64,000 bases of DNA from Eulemur rufifrons (GCF_041146395.1 NC_090989.1:219388843-219452842), one strand, 5' to 3'; positions 23,891 through 35,724 are shown, counted from the stretch's first letter. Notes: a model not told the origin generated them from the sequence alone. Numbers and translations are program-made.

Positions 23891-24309
23891 TTGTAGATGA
23901 TCAATAAACAATCACTCCTCTTTTTTCTTTCCAAACACATTTCAATCTCATCATTCTTCTGCAATATCTTAACTCATGCAAGATTTTATACTTGCAAATG
24001 ATAGCAGCTTTCAACAAAAAGACTAAATCATGCATTCTCAATGGAAGCAGTATTGCTTCTGAAAGGACAAAAGTTGGTACTTGATGGATGGAAACAATCT
24101 TACACTTTTTATGCATAAAACACAGATATGCATACACTACATAAACATAAATACAGTATATGTGTGGTATTAGTTCATGGAAAGGTTATTAGGAAAACAA
24201 TGTCTAAAAAGATTCCTTACAGGGGTGACTACAAAAAAAAGGTTAAAAAACACTGCACTAAACAATTAAAAATCACATTTAGAGAAACACAAGAGCTGAT
24301 CTTAAACTG
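23891..24309. other. Unassigned
   Basis: Nothing recognised. Short frames on both strands are not supported. Confidence 0.4.
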
Positions 24310-24840
24310 GACGAATGTCAATTCATACATTTAACATTATCTACGAAATGCATACTGTGTGTAAAAAATTATTAGACATCGTGGGGAATAAAAAGATATG
24401 TGACATAGTCCATGAACTCAAGACACTTAGAATTCATCACCAAATATTAAAAGCACCAAGTAGTACCAAGGTTCAGAGAACAAAGTTAATTTCTTGCTGG
24501 AGTGTTCAGAAAGTTTTCAGAGGAGATGGTTTGTCAGTTGGCCTTTGATGAAGTATACTTCAAATGATCAGATATAAAGCTGAAATATTCCAGATCTGGG
24601 GAATGATATGAGCATATGCTTAACATAGGAAAAAGCAGGAAAAGAAGTAATAGCAAAGAATGTCTGGGAATGATATAAAAGAATGCCGACCTGGAGAGTC
24701 AGGACTTTATATGATGAAGAATGGACAATCAGGGTGAGCTGGAGGAGAACAAGTGTGGTGCTGTCAGACCATGAGTATCGCGTAATGAAACAAAAACTTC
24801 TGTGCAAAGATCATAGCAATGGAAATGCTGAATACTCAGT
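24310..24840 (-). mobile_element. L2 3' part, antisense, about 530 bases
   Basis: Starts with the antisense L2 end ('gaaatgcatactgtgtg', 'ggggaataaaaagatatgtg', 'catgaactcaagacacttag') and continues through 'aatattccagatctggggaa', 'gagcatatgcttaacatagg' and 'gagtcaggactttatatgat', in the L2 3' UTR order. The 82-codon plus frame 24683-24931 overlaps it and is not a gene. Confidence 0.65.
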
Positions 24841-25393
24841 TGAACTTAATGGTCTTTTAGATGTAGAAGACAGGAGAAGGAGAATGAAAGGTAGAAATCA
24901 GAGACCTTTAAAGTTTCAGTTCTGGATGTAGGATATGGCTTCTCACTCTATCATTCTCTTTTATAACCAGCTCCATTCTCAAGATGAGAAAAAAGAATGC
25001 TTTCTTGTTAGGTCAGTTTGGAAAACTCCACAAATCATACTAATAGTAATCAATAATGACTATTTCTATTAATTCTTACATGAGTCCATGTTTGAGACCC
25101 AAAGAAAAATATCAGTATATCCCAGAGGAATATACTATTGTCCTTTTCTCTCATGCCTAAATAAGTTGCCATAGAAATTTATCCAGTGGGGATAAACTCC
25201 TAAGATAGCATTAACATTAAAAAAGTCATCTATTTGATTTAAAAAATATACTGATCAAATTTAGGTAATTAAACACATGATCAGACTTCATGCTACGTAT
25301 TTATATTATAAATGCTCCTATGTATAATGGTGCATATACAATAACGAACCTCATTGGGTGGTATTTATAAAAGGAATGCTTTATCTCAAATTA
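24841..25393. other. Unassigned
   Basis: No gene or repeat family recognised. Confidence 0.45.
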
Positions 25394-25714
25394 TAGTAGT
25401 TCCCACTTATCCACAGTTTAGCTTTCTGTGGTTTCAGTTATTGGTGGTCAACAGGCCCAAAAACACCTGTTGGTGAGTACAGTACAAGAAGATACGTAGA
25501 GAGAGATCATATTCACATAATTTTTATTACACTATATTGTTATAATTATTCTATTTTATTAATAATTTCTTACTGCATCTAAGTTATAAATTAACCTTTA
25601 TCATAAGTATGTATAGAAAAAAAAATAATACAGAGTTTGTTAGTATCCATGGATCTGGGCACCCACTAGGGGTCTTGGAATGTAACCCCATGGATAAGGG
25701 GGAAATAGTTACTG
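25394..25714. mobile_element. Tigger-like (pogo/TcMar) non-autonomous DNA transposon
   Basis: Left end 'tagtagttcccacttatcca' and right end '...ggataagggggaaatagttactg' are inverted repeats of each other, with internal 'ctttctgtggtttcagttat' and 'gggcacccactaggggtctt', features of Tigger-derived elements. TA dinucleotides flank both ends (25392-25393 and 25715-25716), the target preference of this superfamily. About 321 bases; no transposase frame. Confidence 0.88.
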
Positions 25715-25716
25715 TA

Positions 25717-26589
25717 TTTAGGGTATTTTAAATTTAAGAACTAGTGAGTGATGACATTGTAATCTACTTAATTATTTTACATGAGTACCCTCTGAGCTAC
25801 ATGCAATAGTAAAATAATATGATTTACTTGTTTCCAGATACAATAATTAGTTGAAGGAGATAAATTAATTGGACAACAGATATGGATTATGAAATGGAAA
25901 TCACAGGAAAATAAAAAATATTTCCTGGGCCCCAAAGTTGTTTGAACCCATCTAAAAGATAGTTCTACAGTATGGATAGTGAAATAAGGCTCATAGAAAT
26001 ATATGACTGAGTTTACTGCCTCTCAAAATATAAAATGAAGCAACAACCTGAAATGAAAAAGTGGCACCAGATGGTTCCAGATATAGAAAGAAAAATATCT
26101 CAAACTGGTGGGGCATAACTCTCTTAAAGACGACAAAGAAAAAGACAGGAATAAGTCTCATTTGCTTTTTCATCTCATAATATTATTCTGTTCATTTTCC
26201 CTACTATTCTAAAATGTGATGATATTTGACTAAAGCAATATCCAGCAAATTAAATGTATTATTACAACACATTTTTCTTGATCTTCATTACCAGAAAGGT
26301 AGCAAGCATCACTGAAAAAATACGGAGAAATTTACCTCTGTACCAGCCATCATGACTTCATGGTGGATAAATCTTCTGTCTAGATATACAATTTATGGAT
26401 GTACAGAAAAATGAAATAGGTTTATTCACAGGTGTAATCATGAATATTGACACTGATCTATGATGTGCACCTGGCACAATTCTCACAGGTCTCTCCTTCT
26501 AGAATGACAAATCATAAGTTTGTCCTGTAATTTATAATGGGCCAATTACTTCTAGCCCTGTCAGTACCATTAGCTCTGTGTGTGACACA
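25717..26589. other. Unassigned
   Basis: No gene recognised. A 60-codon minus-strand frame at 25991-26173 is Phe-rich and without motif. Confidence 0.4.
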
Positions 26590-26997
26590 CTAAACACACT
26601 GTACATTGACAATCAGCTCTGGATGTTCCCCTTCTGGGGCCTGTGAAACATGCCTAGCAAATAACGTTAATTTTGAGACTGTACCAACCTTTAACCAATG
26701 GCCTGTACTCAATTCTCCAAATTCCTTTTTCATTAAATATTTAACTTTTTCACAAGAAATTCTATGTCTGCATTCGTGACCAGGAACAAAGCTAACCATC
26801 CTAGTCTCATCACTCTGTTCACCAAGATGAACACAATAGAGCCAATCGGTACTGAGTCTATCTCCTTCCCCAACCCCAGTTTTTGTTGGTGGAATAGTTG
26901 TAACCACCTGCTTGTCTTCAATGGAAAGGAGGTATTTTTCCTTCAACAATTCTCTCAACAACAATCCAGCTCTTTCATTGCTCTCTCCAGAGTACAC
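26590..26997 (-). other. Longest open frame (135 codons), unrecognised
   Basis: This is the longest uninterrupted Met-to-stop frame in the window. The translation ('MYSGESNERAGLLLREL...', later 'LSTDWLYCVHLGEQSDETRM') has mixed composition with four Cys and no signal peptide, membrane segment or motif that I recognise. A second frame overlaps it (26733-26921), and an opposite-strand frame of 99 codons covers the same DNA (26764-27063), which argues that the region is simply stop-poor. Downstream on the minus strand there is an AATAAA-like site near 26420. An old retroviral internal or LTR fragment is possible; so is chance. I do not assign a function. Confidence 0.25.
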
Positions 26998-28649
26998 AAG
27001 CGAGTAGGAACTCTATCTGCCAATCTTTTGTTTTTGCATGGTTGTTTAAAAGGAGACACTTAAGGATCATTTAAGCTCCAATTCTGTTTTTTAACAGCTT
27101 TTGATCTACTTATAAACTTTTTGAGCTTGGGAAAAGTATTCAATCATTTCTAACTTTCAGTTTCTTCATTAATGAACTGATAATACTGATAATACTGAAA
27201 AATCATTTTTTCAAAAACTTCAGCTTTAAACCTAAGCATAAATGAGAACTTTACATACAATAGAGGAAACATTGGAAATCAGCATGGAAAGAAAGAATAA
27301 TTAAACAAATAAAACTGACACAATTGACATTTGATAAGGAAAAAAAAAACATGCCGTACAACAATTAGGATGATCATCCTAATAATAATTAGGATGATAA
27401 AAATGAGGTAGATACTTATGGAGCAGTATAAACAGTCAATAAACATTTGAAGCATAGTGTTATGGTTTCCATATATACAAAATTAGTAGTAACTTACCAT
27501 TAACAATTATCCAAGGAATGATCATGAAGGAAAAAGAAGACAGCAGAGAGACTGGGATAGAATTAAGATTACTTACATTTGTTTACATTGCAGCTTATTA
27601 ACTATGAGACAGTTCCATTTTCATTGAAGCGAAATATCATTTGAGCAAAACAGAGTATCTTATTATGAAAGATTTTTATTTTTGGAGTTTTCATATATAT
27701 TCTGAATTTATTTGAATGTTCTTTTGGGGAGAAGCATTGAGATATATAGTCTACAATAACCTCAAAAAAGAAAGAAAGTCCCATTATGCAATAAATACTA
27801 AATAGATCAATATACTTAAACACTGGTATTTTTCATTTTTTTGTCAGGAAGATTTCAGCTCAAAAACTGTAAAAATGAACACCTTATTGCAAAAGTGAAA
27901 TGTTTGTCATATTAAAAAAATCCATGGGTCAAGGTGCAGTACTTTTAAACATAAGATTAAAACCTTAATAAATGCTCAAATAGCTTCCAAGAATAATTTA
28001 ATAACTTAATAAGAGCCTATATTAGATCATATTCTTCTAACTCTATTTTGAATGAAATATGACCAGGCCTAAAAAGCTGGCAACTCTGAACTATTGACGG
28101 ACAACATAGCAGACAGCTGACGTTTCATTTCCCCCATGGAGCGAACAACTGTCTCCACTCCATATCATATCCATCTTTTATAAGGCCAAAACCAAATTCA
28201 CTGCTGCAAATGAATACTGTCATTATGACATTTACATGTCAAGAAGTATTCAAGCTTGACTAAAGCCCAAAGTCCATACTAAATTTGTTGAACACTGTTT
28301 TTCCATTTTAAGTTTGTTCTAATTCAGGTAACCCTTTGCTAGAGAAAAAATATATATCAGATTGTAAAATAACTTCCAGATATAAAGCCTCTCGGTAAAC
28401 CTCAAAGATACTGTATATGCATATCATTAGAAAATTTATACTATATTTGACAGCTGTTTCTGAAGAATCCCAAACCATGTATCTAATAATATCTGTTTGA
28501 TATAACAGTATAAACCTTTTAAGTTAATGGTCTTCTTTATTTGTTTCGTTGTAGTTTCAGATGAGCAGATTTTATAATGGCTCACAAATCCACAGAAGTG
28601 AAAGATCCTCTAGAAATCATCCACATTAATAGTATAGGTAATGCCATGG
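26998..28649. other. Unassigned
   Basis: Contains a 20-base perfect palindrome at 27364-27383. No gene. The 73-codon frame at 27602-27823 has no motif. Confidence 0.4.
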
Positions 28650-29110
28650 CAACAAATTACAGAAGAACTTCATTGTTTAACACAGTAAAAGTTTATCATT
28701 CGAGCGCCTAGATGGCTCTCCAGGAAGGGTGGGGAACCTGCGGCCTCGGGGGCTACATATGGCCTTCTGGATACTTGAGTGCCACCTTTTGACTGAATCC
28801 AACGTGAAATTTGGATTCTGTCGAGGGGCCGCACTCGGGGATCCGGCAGGCCACACGTGGCCTTGAGGCTGCAGGTTCCCCACCCGTTTTCAGGTGTCTT
28901 CAGTCTTGAGGCACCTCAGCCTCAATATGTGATTCCACAGTCCCTGTGGAGGGGGTGTATAGTGTGGGCCCGCATTGGTACACATCGCTTCAGCTCTCAC
29001 ATCATTACTTAAAGAAATCAGGACCACTCCTAACTTCAAAGGGATACAATTACATTACAGAATGGGACAAAACAGCAGAAATATTTGCAAGCACTAGGAA
29101 TTGTTACCAC
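28650..29110. mobile_element. Old mammalian dispersed repeat, family not named
   Basis: 'aacttcattgtttaacacag' and 'taaaagtttatcattcg' on the left, then, after a nested hAT MITE, 'ttccacagtccctgtggagg', 'tacacatcgcttcagctctc' and 'aatcaggaccactcctaact'. I recognise the ordered phrase as a dispersed repeat but cannot give the name. The nested insertion splits it. Confidence 0.45.
28723..28888. mobile_element. Fold-back hAT-type MITE
   Basis: The left arm begins 'gggtggggaacctgcggcct' and the right arm ends with its reverse complement ('ggctgcaggttccccaccc'). Pairing continues to the centre through 'gactgaatccaa' and 'ttggattctgtc'. The whole 160-base element is one imperfect palindrome, with arms of about 80 bases and roughly 80% pairing by eye. 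It is GC-rich and CpG-bearing against AT-rich flanks. The terminal motif is hAT-like, but no clean 8-base duplication is seen. The minus-strand frame 28677-28883 over it is not a gene. Confidence 0.75.
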
Positions 29111-29149
29111 ATTATCCAATACTTTTCTTTTCTGGCTAATCAAAAAGAG

Positions 29150-29205
29150 ACCTAGACTAAGGTCACAAGATTAGCAAACGGCAGAGATGGAATCACAACA
29201 TTGTT
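29150..29205 (-). mobile_element. Possible MIR end, antisense
   Basis: 'aaggtcacaagattagcaaa' and 'cggcagagatggaatcacaa' resemble the antisense transfer-RNA-derived end of MIR. Very short. Confidence 0.3.
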
Positions 29206-30323
29206 CACTAATAGATTCATCAAATTAGAGTACCACGAAAATTATGGCTCTTAACCTGGTTTGATAATAGCAGAGAACATTTTTACATTGTTTTTTCAAC
29301 TGAGGTACTAAAGCTGAAATCCAAAGTGAATGTTTTAGAAGTGAAGATCAAGATTATGATGTCCCCAGGTAATACCAGAATAGGCACCACAAGCACAGGT
29401 AATGGTAATGACACCGGAGTAAATTAATAAATCTCTAATAGGTTATATAAAGACTGTGCGTCTGTTTCTATTATAAAATGACTCCACTATATCCTACAGC
29501 CAGACATAGTCCTGGATGACTAATTAAGTACCATCCAGCCCAACATTCTTAATACTTACCATACAGTCTCCTGAGAATAGTAAATAAATACTACAATTTA
29601 CAGACATAATGCAGGCGTTTAGGAGTTTAGAAGATTACAGACATTTTGTTTAATCTGAAAGCAAAATGAGGTGATTATGATGGTGCTGCATTTTCTTTGC
29701 ATAAGCCTCACAAAACTATTTAGACTTAAAATTATAGTCTATCTGAATAAGATAGGCTAATTAAACCTAAACTGAATACATTTCACGGACAAACAAATAT
29801 TGTCATCAGTTGCCATAACTAAAATTTGGCACTTGAATTCCACTCTCTTAAAACATGCACAGTTGGATAAAGAGCTAAAGTTCCATCAAAAAATTAAGTA
29901 CACTATTTGGATAAAACTGCTATCATAACGTTCTCAATCTGTATAAACAAAGAAAGAAAGGACACAAACATTGTTAAAAAGTAAAAAGAAATCACAGATT
30001 GTAAATTCTAGAAAGATATTTATTTCTTGGAAATAAGGTCTCTCATTTTTCAAAGTCAGTTTTGGAATCCCAAATTCATTCGAGTATAGTAACAACAGCA
30101 AGTCTACAATGATGCAAAAATCTATGGAGACATTGGGAAACTATTGTTAATAGACACATTTGGAATGATGTTGTCAGTGGAAATCATTCTCCTATCATAG
30201 TCTCAAACTTTGATATTTCATGTAAGTTTGATGGATCTGAGATCATGTAATAGACATTAGGGAAGGTATAGAATTCAATAAGCTATAACACCAAGCCTTA
30301 AATAAAATATAGAAACTTTATTT
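29206..30323. other. Unassigned
   Basis: No gene or repeat recognised in about 1.1 kb. Confidence 0.45.
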
Positions 30324-30335
30324 TATAACATCATT

Positions 30336-30622
30336 TTTTGGGGGGGACAAGGTCTCCCTCTGTCTCCCTGCGTAGAGTGCAGTGGTGTCATCTTAACTCA
30401 CTGCAACCTCAAACTCCTGGGCTTAAGCGATCCTCTTGCCTCAGCTTCCCCAGTAGCTGGAACTACAGGCATGTCCCACCATGCCCAGCTAATGTTTCTA
30501 TTTTTTTAGAGACCCGGTCTTGCTCTTGCTTAGGCTGGTCTTGAACTCCTGAACTCAAGCAATCCTCCCACCTTGGCCTCCCAGAGTGCTAGGATTACAG
30601 GCATGAGCCATTGTGCTCAGCC
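30336..30622 (-). mobile_element. Alu (dimeric), antisense
   Basis: Full antisense Alu from a short T-run and 'acaaggtctccctctgtctc' through 'actcactgcaacctcaaact', the central A-rich linker ('ttctatttttttagagaccc') and 'ttggcctcccagagtgctag'. Flanks TATAACATCATT (30324-30335) and TATAGCATCATT (30623-30634) are a 12-base target duplication with one mismatch. The body is of the older AluJ/strepsirrhine style. Confidence 0.95.
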
Positions 30623-30634
30623 TATAGCATCATT

Positions 30635-31343
30635 AAAATGAGAAAAAAAGATAACTGTCTTCTTAATTACTGTTTACTATTTATTGTTTTATTTTAACTG
30701 GAATGATAAAACCTTTTGTCTGCATACTTCCCCAAAAATGTTGTTGAGCATTGCCATTACTAAGAGCTCACAAATATTACACCAAAACTGCATTCGGGTC
30801 TTTGTGTAGCAAAGTTGCTCTTTTACTCAAGGATATGCCTTTTCTTATTCTTGGCCAACCAAAGGGGCACAAAGTGGTTGAAACAGAAAAAAAAAAAAAA
30901 ATGAAAATGAGAAAATCTGACATCATTGTGGAAGAAGCAGCCCTGTAAATTATGAAGGCAAGTAGGAAAATATTTCTCTTCCTCCTTGTAAGTTTAGAAT
31001 GCACAGTCTCTGAGAATTAATGTTTGTCATTTGGGAAATAATGTTTGGATGTAGAATCCAGCAGTTGCCTTATATATATATGATGAAAAAAACATGTTTG
31101 CAACTCATGGTGGTGAAAACTCTTAAGAAGACTTGTCTTGGAGTGCTCACTCCTACGCTGGACTGTTCCATGAAATGTGCTTATGTCCCCAGCCTGTCCC
31201 TAGAATGTCCAAGTGCTGTTGACGGAAGACCCTAACTTGGAGAAATGTACTAGCACTGACAGTGGGTGTGGGAAGGGGCTGAGGTTGCTTACTAAATGCA
31301 TAACAACCTTGAGGATAAATAAAGGGTGAAATTCCAACCCCCC
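30635..31343. other. Unassigned
   Basis: An A-run at about 30887-30901 is followed by unassigned DNA. Overlapping 65-75-codon frames on both strands have no motif. Confidence 0.4.
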
Positions 31344-31456
31344 AACAAAAAGACAATAACAACAATAACAGTAAAGCCCAGGGCAAGGTTTGAATAAAGA
31401 AAGGTCTTTTGTTGTTGCTGTTGTTGCTCTTATTGTTGTCATTATTGCTGTTTTTG
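31344..31456. repeat. (CAA)n and (TTG)n in inverted arrangement
   Basis: An AAC/AAT-rich stretch ('aataacaacaataacagtaa') near 31353-31372 is followed about 30 bases later by its complement type ('ttgttgttgctgttgttgct') at 31410-31430 and beyond. The two can pair. Poly-Ser/Asn and Tyr/Cys-rich frames on the minus strand come from the repeat. Confidence 0.8.
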
Positions 31457-31599
31457 AAATACATGCTTGAAAACAGCAGATTAAGGTTATGAAGTGAAGT
31501 ATGCTTATGAATGGACACTTCTGTGGGGTTATGAAGGTCCTTAGGTGATTGAGAAAGTCCTATTTAGGATCTACTTTACCGTTTCTCTCCCATATTGCT

Positions 31600-31641
31600 T
31601 TTTTTTTTTTTTTTGGTGAAAGTTTAGGTTTTATTTATACT
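31600..31641 (-). pseudogene. Micro-retrocopy of an mRNA 3' end
   Basis: Read on the minus strand it is about 27 bases of transcript end carrying AATAAA (31635-31630), then 15 bases later a poly(A) run (T-run ending at 31614 on the plus strand). It is flanked by perfect direct repeats CATATTGCT at 31591-31599 and 31642-31650. A polyadenylation signal at the proper distance, a poly(A) tail and a target duplication are the marks of L1-driven retrotransposition, here severely 5'-truncated. The source gene cannot be named from so little sequence. Confidence 0.7.
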
Positions 31642-31679
31642 CATATTGCTCCAGTTGTGTTTTTGTAGAGAAAACGATC

Positions 31680-32360
31680 GATAGGGAAGTGTAAAAGAAA
31701 AATTGCACTGGACCATTTAAACAGGCAAGGAAGACTTTAATCAAGGCTATTGCAAGAGGAAAAAGATTGCACTCAACTCCACTGAAACAAAAGGCTAGAG
31801 AGTTTTTAAGCTGGGGTGAGCTAATGGAAAAGAACTGGGAGCTATTAAGAATGAGGTTGGTCCATGTTATTAGGCCATCAGTATTTGCTAATTGTCACTT
31901 ACCAAAAAAATTAGCTAATTGTCACTTACCAAAAAATTAGGTTTCTCCCCTCCCACAGAGATCAGGAGATAAGAGTGCTATCTTTTCTGATGACTGTATT
32001 TCAAAAGGACAGGTCTCATGTCCTTGAGAGAATTTCTGGGTTGTAGAAGATTTATATCTCAAAAGCGCAGAGAAAGAATTTATAATTGCAAGTTTTCTAC
32101 AGTAAATGCTCTAAGAAAAAGGAGATTAGAGGCCTATAGGCAGGAAGATATCTGCTTAAAGTTTAGTAAAGCTGAGAGAGAGGTTAAGGCTATGATAGTC
32201 AGAAGTTAAAAAAGGTATGGCCCACTTCATACACCTCTTCTTCGGTAGAGGTGGTTGAATACAGGAGTTGCAGGTAGTAACTAGCAGCGAAGTGAGATTG
32301 TTGTAGTTAAGCCAGGAGCAGTGACAAAGCACCAGAAGATTACGGAGAAGCATTAACATG
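31680..32360 (-). mobile_element. ERV-type LTR, antisense (tentative)
   Basis: Antisense phrases 'acaggcaaggaagactttaa', 'agtttttaagctggggtgag', 'aaagaactgggagctattaa' and 'aattaggtttctcccctccc' resemble an old gammaretrovirus-like (ERV1) LTR. A 27-base unit is tandemly duplicated at 31887-31939 ('gctaattgtcacttacc'). Termini are not resolved and no viral coding frame is present. Confidence 0.4.
31887..31939 (+). repeat. 27-bp tandem duplication
   Basis: 'gctaattgtcacttacc' plus an A-run and 'tta' occurs twice in direct succession, differing only by one A in the homopolymer. Confidence 0.9.
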
Positions 32361-32851
32361 TTTCCCTAGAAGTATAAAATGAATTCTCTTCTTTCTGAAT
32401 ATTTTCTAAAAGAAAATGACTCTTGGAAAGTGTTTGGATGACAGCTGTTCACTTTCTCATAACACATCATAATTTGTAATTTTTGCCTTTATTTGCGTAT
32501 GTTATTAAAGTCTCTGTTCCGTAAGATTGCAAATATCATAAAGACGGGGAGAAGAAACTACTGATTTTTATTCAGAACCGTATAATCAGCAACTAGAGCA
32601 GGGGCTGCATAAACAAAAAAGTGGATGAGAGGTAGTAAGAGGTGGTAAGGAAGTCGGAACTCATGGTCCAAATTCTTGGCTCTTTCTACCATGTTGCACT
32701 TGGAACCTGAAAATAACCCATGACACATCTCCTCTTGACTATTTTTGTCTAAGCCCTTATTTGCTGAACTGATTCTTTTTCATTTATTTAGTTTATTTAA
32801 CTATGAGGAAACTTTGGATAAGAAATAGAGAAATCAGCTTTTTGTATTAAG
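32361..32851. other. Unassigned
   Basis: No gene or repeat recognised. Confidence 0.4.
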
Positions 32852-33057
32852 CATTGGTGGTGTGCTGGAGCCCACCCCATCCGCCTGCAAGAGGGGATTG
32901 TGCACACGTCTCTTCCCAACTCCTTCAGTGACATCACCAGGGGAGCTTCCAGTTGGCCATGCTGGAAGTATGTATACCACAGGAGTTAATAAGCTTTGCA
33001 AATCAGAGTTTTTTCCTCTCAAGAAATACTTGTCAAACATTTACCAACACACCACTG
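32852..33057. mobile_element. hAT-Charlie-type non-autonomous transposon
   Basis: The left end 'cattggtggtgtgctgg' and the right end '...catttaccaacacaccactg' are inverted repeats of each other. The right phrase is typical of Charlie-derived MER elements. The interior is GC-richer ('cccaccccatccgcctgcaa'). No 8-base target duplication remains. About 206 bases. Confidence 0.65.
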
Positions 33058-35724
33058 AAATCTTTGGACTATAGCTAAGAAATTAAATAAAAATTATTAT
33101 ACAAAACAGATCTGAAGGAGAAAGAGGAATAAGGATGAGAAAAAGAATTAACAATTATTGAGAACCTCATATATTTTTTTAAATTTAAACCTGCTAATAA
33201 CACTGAGAAATAGGTATGATGATGATTATTATACCTAAATAGAGATTGGGAAACTGAGACTCAAAAGAAATATGGTTTAACACTATAAAATAATACATTA
33301 TAGGATTATGATTTAAAATCAAGTCTTTCTCCCATGTTTTGGGTCTTTCCATATATTATACTTTCTAAAGAATTCTTTGATGTTTGAAACTACTTAAAGG
33401 ATACAAGTCTCTGAATTTACTTTTTTAAAAAAAATTAGATTCAGAAATGTTAAAATAATTTTTTCAATATTGACAAAGTGACTATAGATAACAAATACAC
33501 ATTTTTCTTTGTTATCATTATTGTAATTTAAGGGAAACAAATAAATCTCTGAATATAATTTGAAAGTAGTGGGTGCCTTAATCTGTTTTCCTTTTTTTTT
33601 TTTTCCTTGTTCATATTAGCAGCACAATAGTCCAGTAAAGAACTTGATTTGAGGTTTGAACATATATAAATAATGTTGAAAGAAGACTCAAAGATTTTAC
33701 AATTCAGATAAAAATCTAGCCCTCGACAGAAACAAATGATAAAGAATACAGAAATTAGAAGAATAAAACCAAGCCACAGAATCTTAATACAATGAGAAAA
33801 ACTAAACGAGACCAAATCAAAGCCATTGGTTATAGTGATAAAACTTTGATATCTCCACTCTTAAATCCATCTAAACTACACATTGAAACCTAAGATAGAG
33901 TCAGAAGAAAAGAGTTCCTATCTATTAGCATGTAAAATATTAATAACTTGGCAGTTACATTGAAAGGAACATATTAATATCTCTGCAGTGTTTACCATAT
34001 TTCGTGGAGTTCAGCTGACCCACCGAATTGGAACTTCAGAGTTTTATTAGCAAAACAAAACAAAAAAAAGTTCAATATTTTTCAAACACTGTGATGGATG
34101 CCAGTAGACAGTAAAAATAGAAATATGTCATTTCAAACTTTATATTTTCTTTAAAATGTGGCAATGTTAAAGTGAAGGAAATCAGTCTTAACAAAGTTCT
34201 AAAATTCTTCTACAAAAAGACAAATTTAACACCTTGCCACCCAAGAAATGATCTCAAAGAAGAAAGACTGAACTATTGCATAAGTGAATGGAGTTGCTAA
34301 AGTGATCAACAATTTTAAAAGTATAGTCCTGAGTGATAAGAGAGTGTAGTCTACCGTTCACAAGCTGGAAGAAGAATGCTCACAACCACAGCAGAGTGAG
34401 CACTTAACAGGACATCTCAGCTACGTAATGTAAACTATTGATCAGATGGCAAGCTGATCTGAAAGGAAATCATTTCCATATATGCTACTCTTTAGATTAA
34501 TTCAATGCTGAAAAAATATTAAAGCAGATAAACTCACTGGCATCTGTAAGTGGCAAAAGAATAAAACAACCTGGAACAATATCTCAGTTTTAGGCATTGC
34601 TCCACTGAACAGCCATTCTTCAGCTCCTCAATACCCTATCACTGCATAAAAGGTTATGATAATTCCGTGTTGCCATTTTTCTTTTATTCATTCATTTATT
34701 CATTTACTCTTCTCCCCCCCTTTCATCTCTCTTTTATTTTTTGAATGCCTTAAGTTTGAAATAATAGCTTGTTAAGAACAGAATTTAGAGGTTCATTTAT
34801 ATAGATTTGCATTGTCAGGGAAGAATTTTCCTATAGAACCAATAAATAAACACAATATTCTTTCTATATTATATGCTAGAATAAGAACTTACATTGTAAG
34901 ATTAAAAAAAAAAAAAACATAAGACCCCAGTAGGGATCATTGAAGTGAGTCACTGGCAAGTCAGTCAGCAACTTAACTCCTATTGGGTCCCAATGTTAGT
35001 CCTATAATGTTCTCTTCCCTTGAATATAATACATTGTTTGGTAAGAAGTTTAAATTCAATGTCAAATCAGTTTAAAAACATGGAATTCTCAAGACAGAGG
35101 GAGAATCCACCATTTAAGGAGATCCCTGACATTCTTTTGTGTTACAGAGGATGTCTGCAGAGCATGAGAGTAAATTGCAGATACCAAGAAAATGTCCTAT
35201 GTTTTACAATCTACGAAATGGTCTGTTGTTGCTTTACTCCTCAGGAGGAAATCCTAAATGCTGCCATTTACCATACTAGTTCAATCACTACAAAGACATT
35301 TTCTAGTAGTAGTAAGAAATTCATAGACATCAAGTCGATAAAGATTTGCTGCAATTCAATTTGATTGTTGGCCCTAGACTTTACACAATACTCCATGAAT
35401 TATCAGGATCATTATTAAATAGTTCCAGATTTAAAATTTTAGTATCAGTTTTAAAATGCAAGTGATGAAGTTTTCCTCCATTTCATGCAATTAACCCTGT
35501 CTCATTAGTCTTATAACTTCTGTAGGGGAAAAGGGCATAAACATGAGGGGGAATATGATTAAAGCATTGCTTTGAACATAAATATGGGCTTCATGGAATA
35601 TTCTGAGAGTCCTAACAGCAAGAATCGTGGATTTTCTCCTGCCACAGCAATGGGAATAGTATTTACCTGGAAGAAGTAAAGTATTAGCAATGTAGAATCT
35701 AAAATAATTTTTCTCCTTTGTTCA
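33058..35724. other. Unassigned, 2.7 kb
   Basis: No gene, RNA or confident repeat. Frames 33528-33815 (-) and 35020-35364 (+, 114 codons) lack motifs. The latter is Cys/Ser-rich without a pattern I know. Homopolymers at about 33589-33604 (T) and 34903-34917 (A). Confidence 0.4.

Noticed and set aside
35020..35364. 114-codon plus-strand frame
   Set aside because: No domain, signal or splice context seen; length is within what chance gives in 64 kb over six frames.
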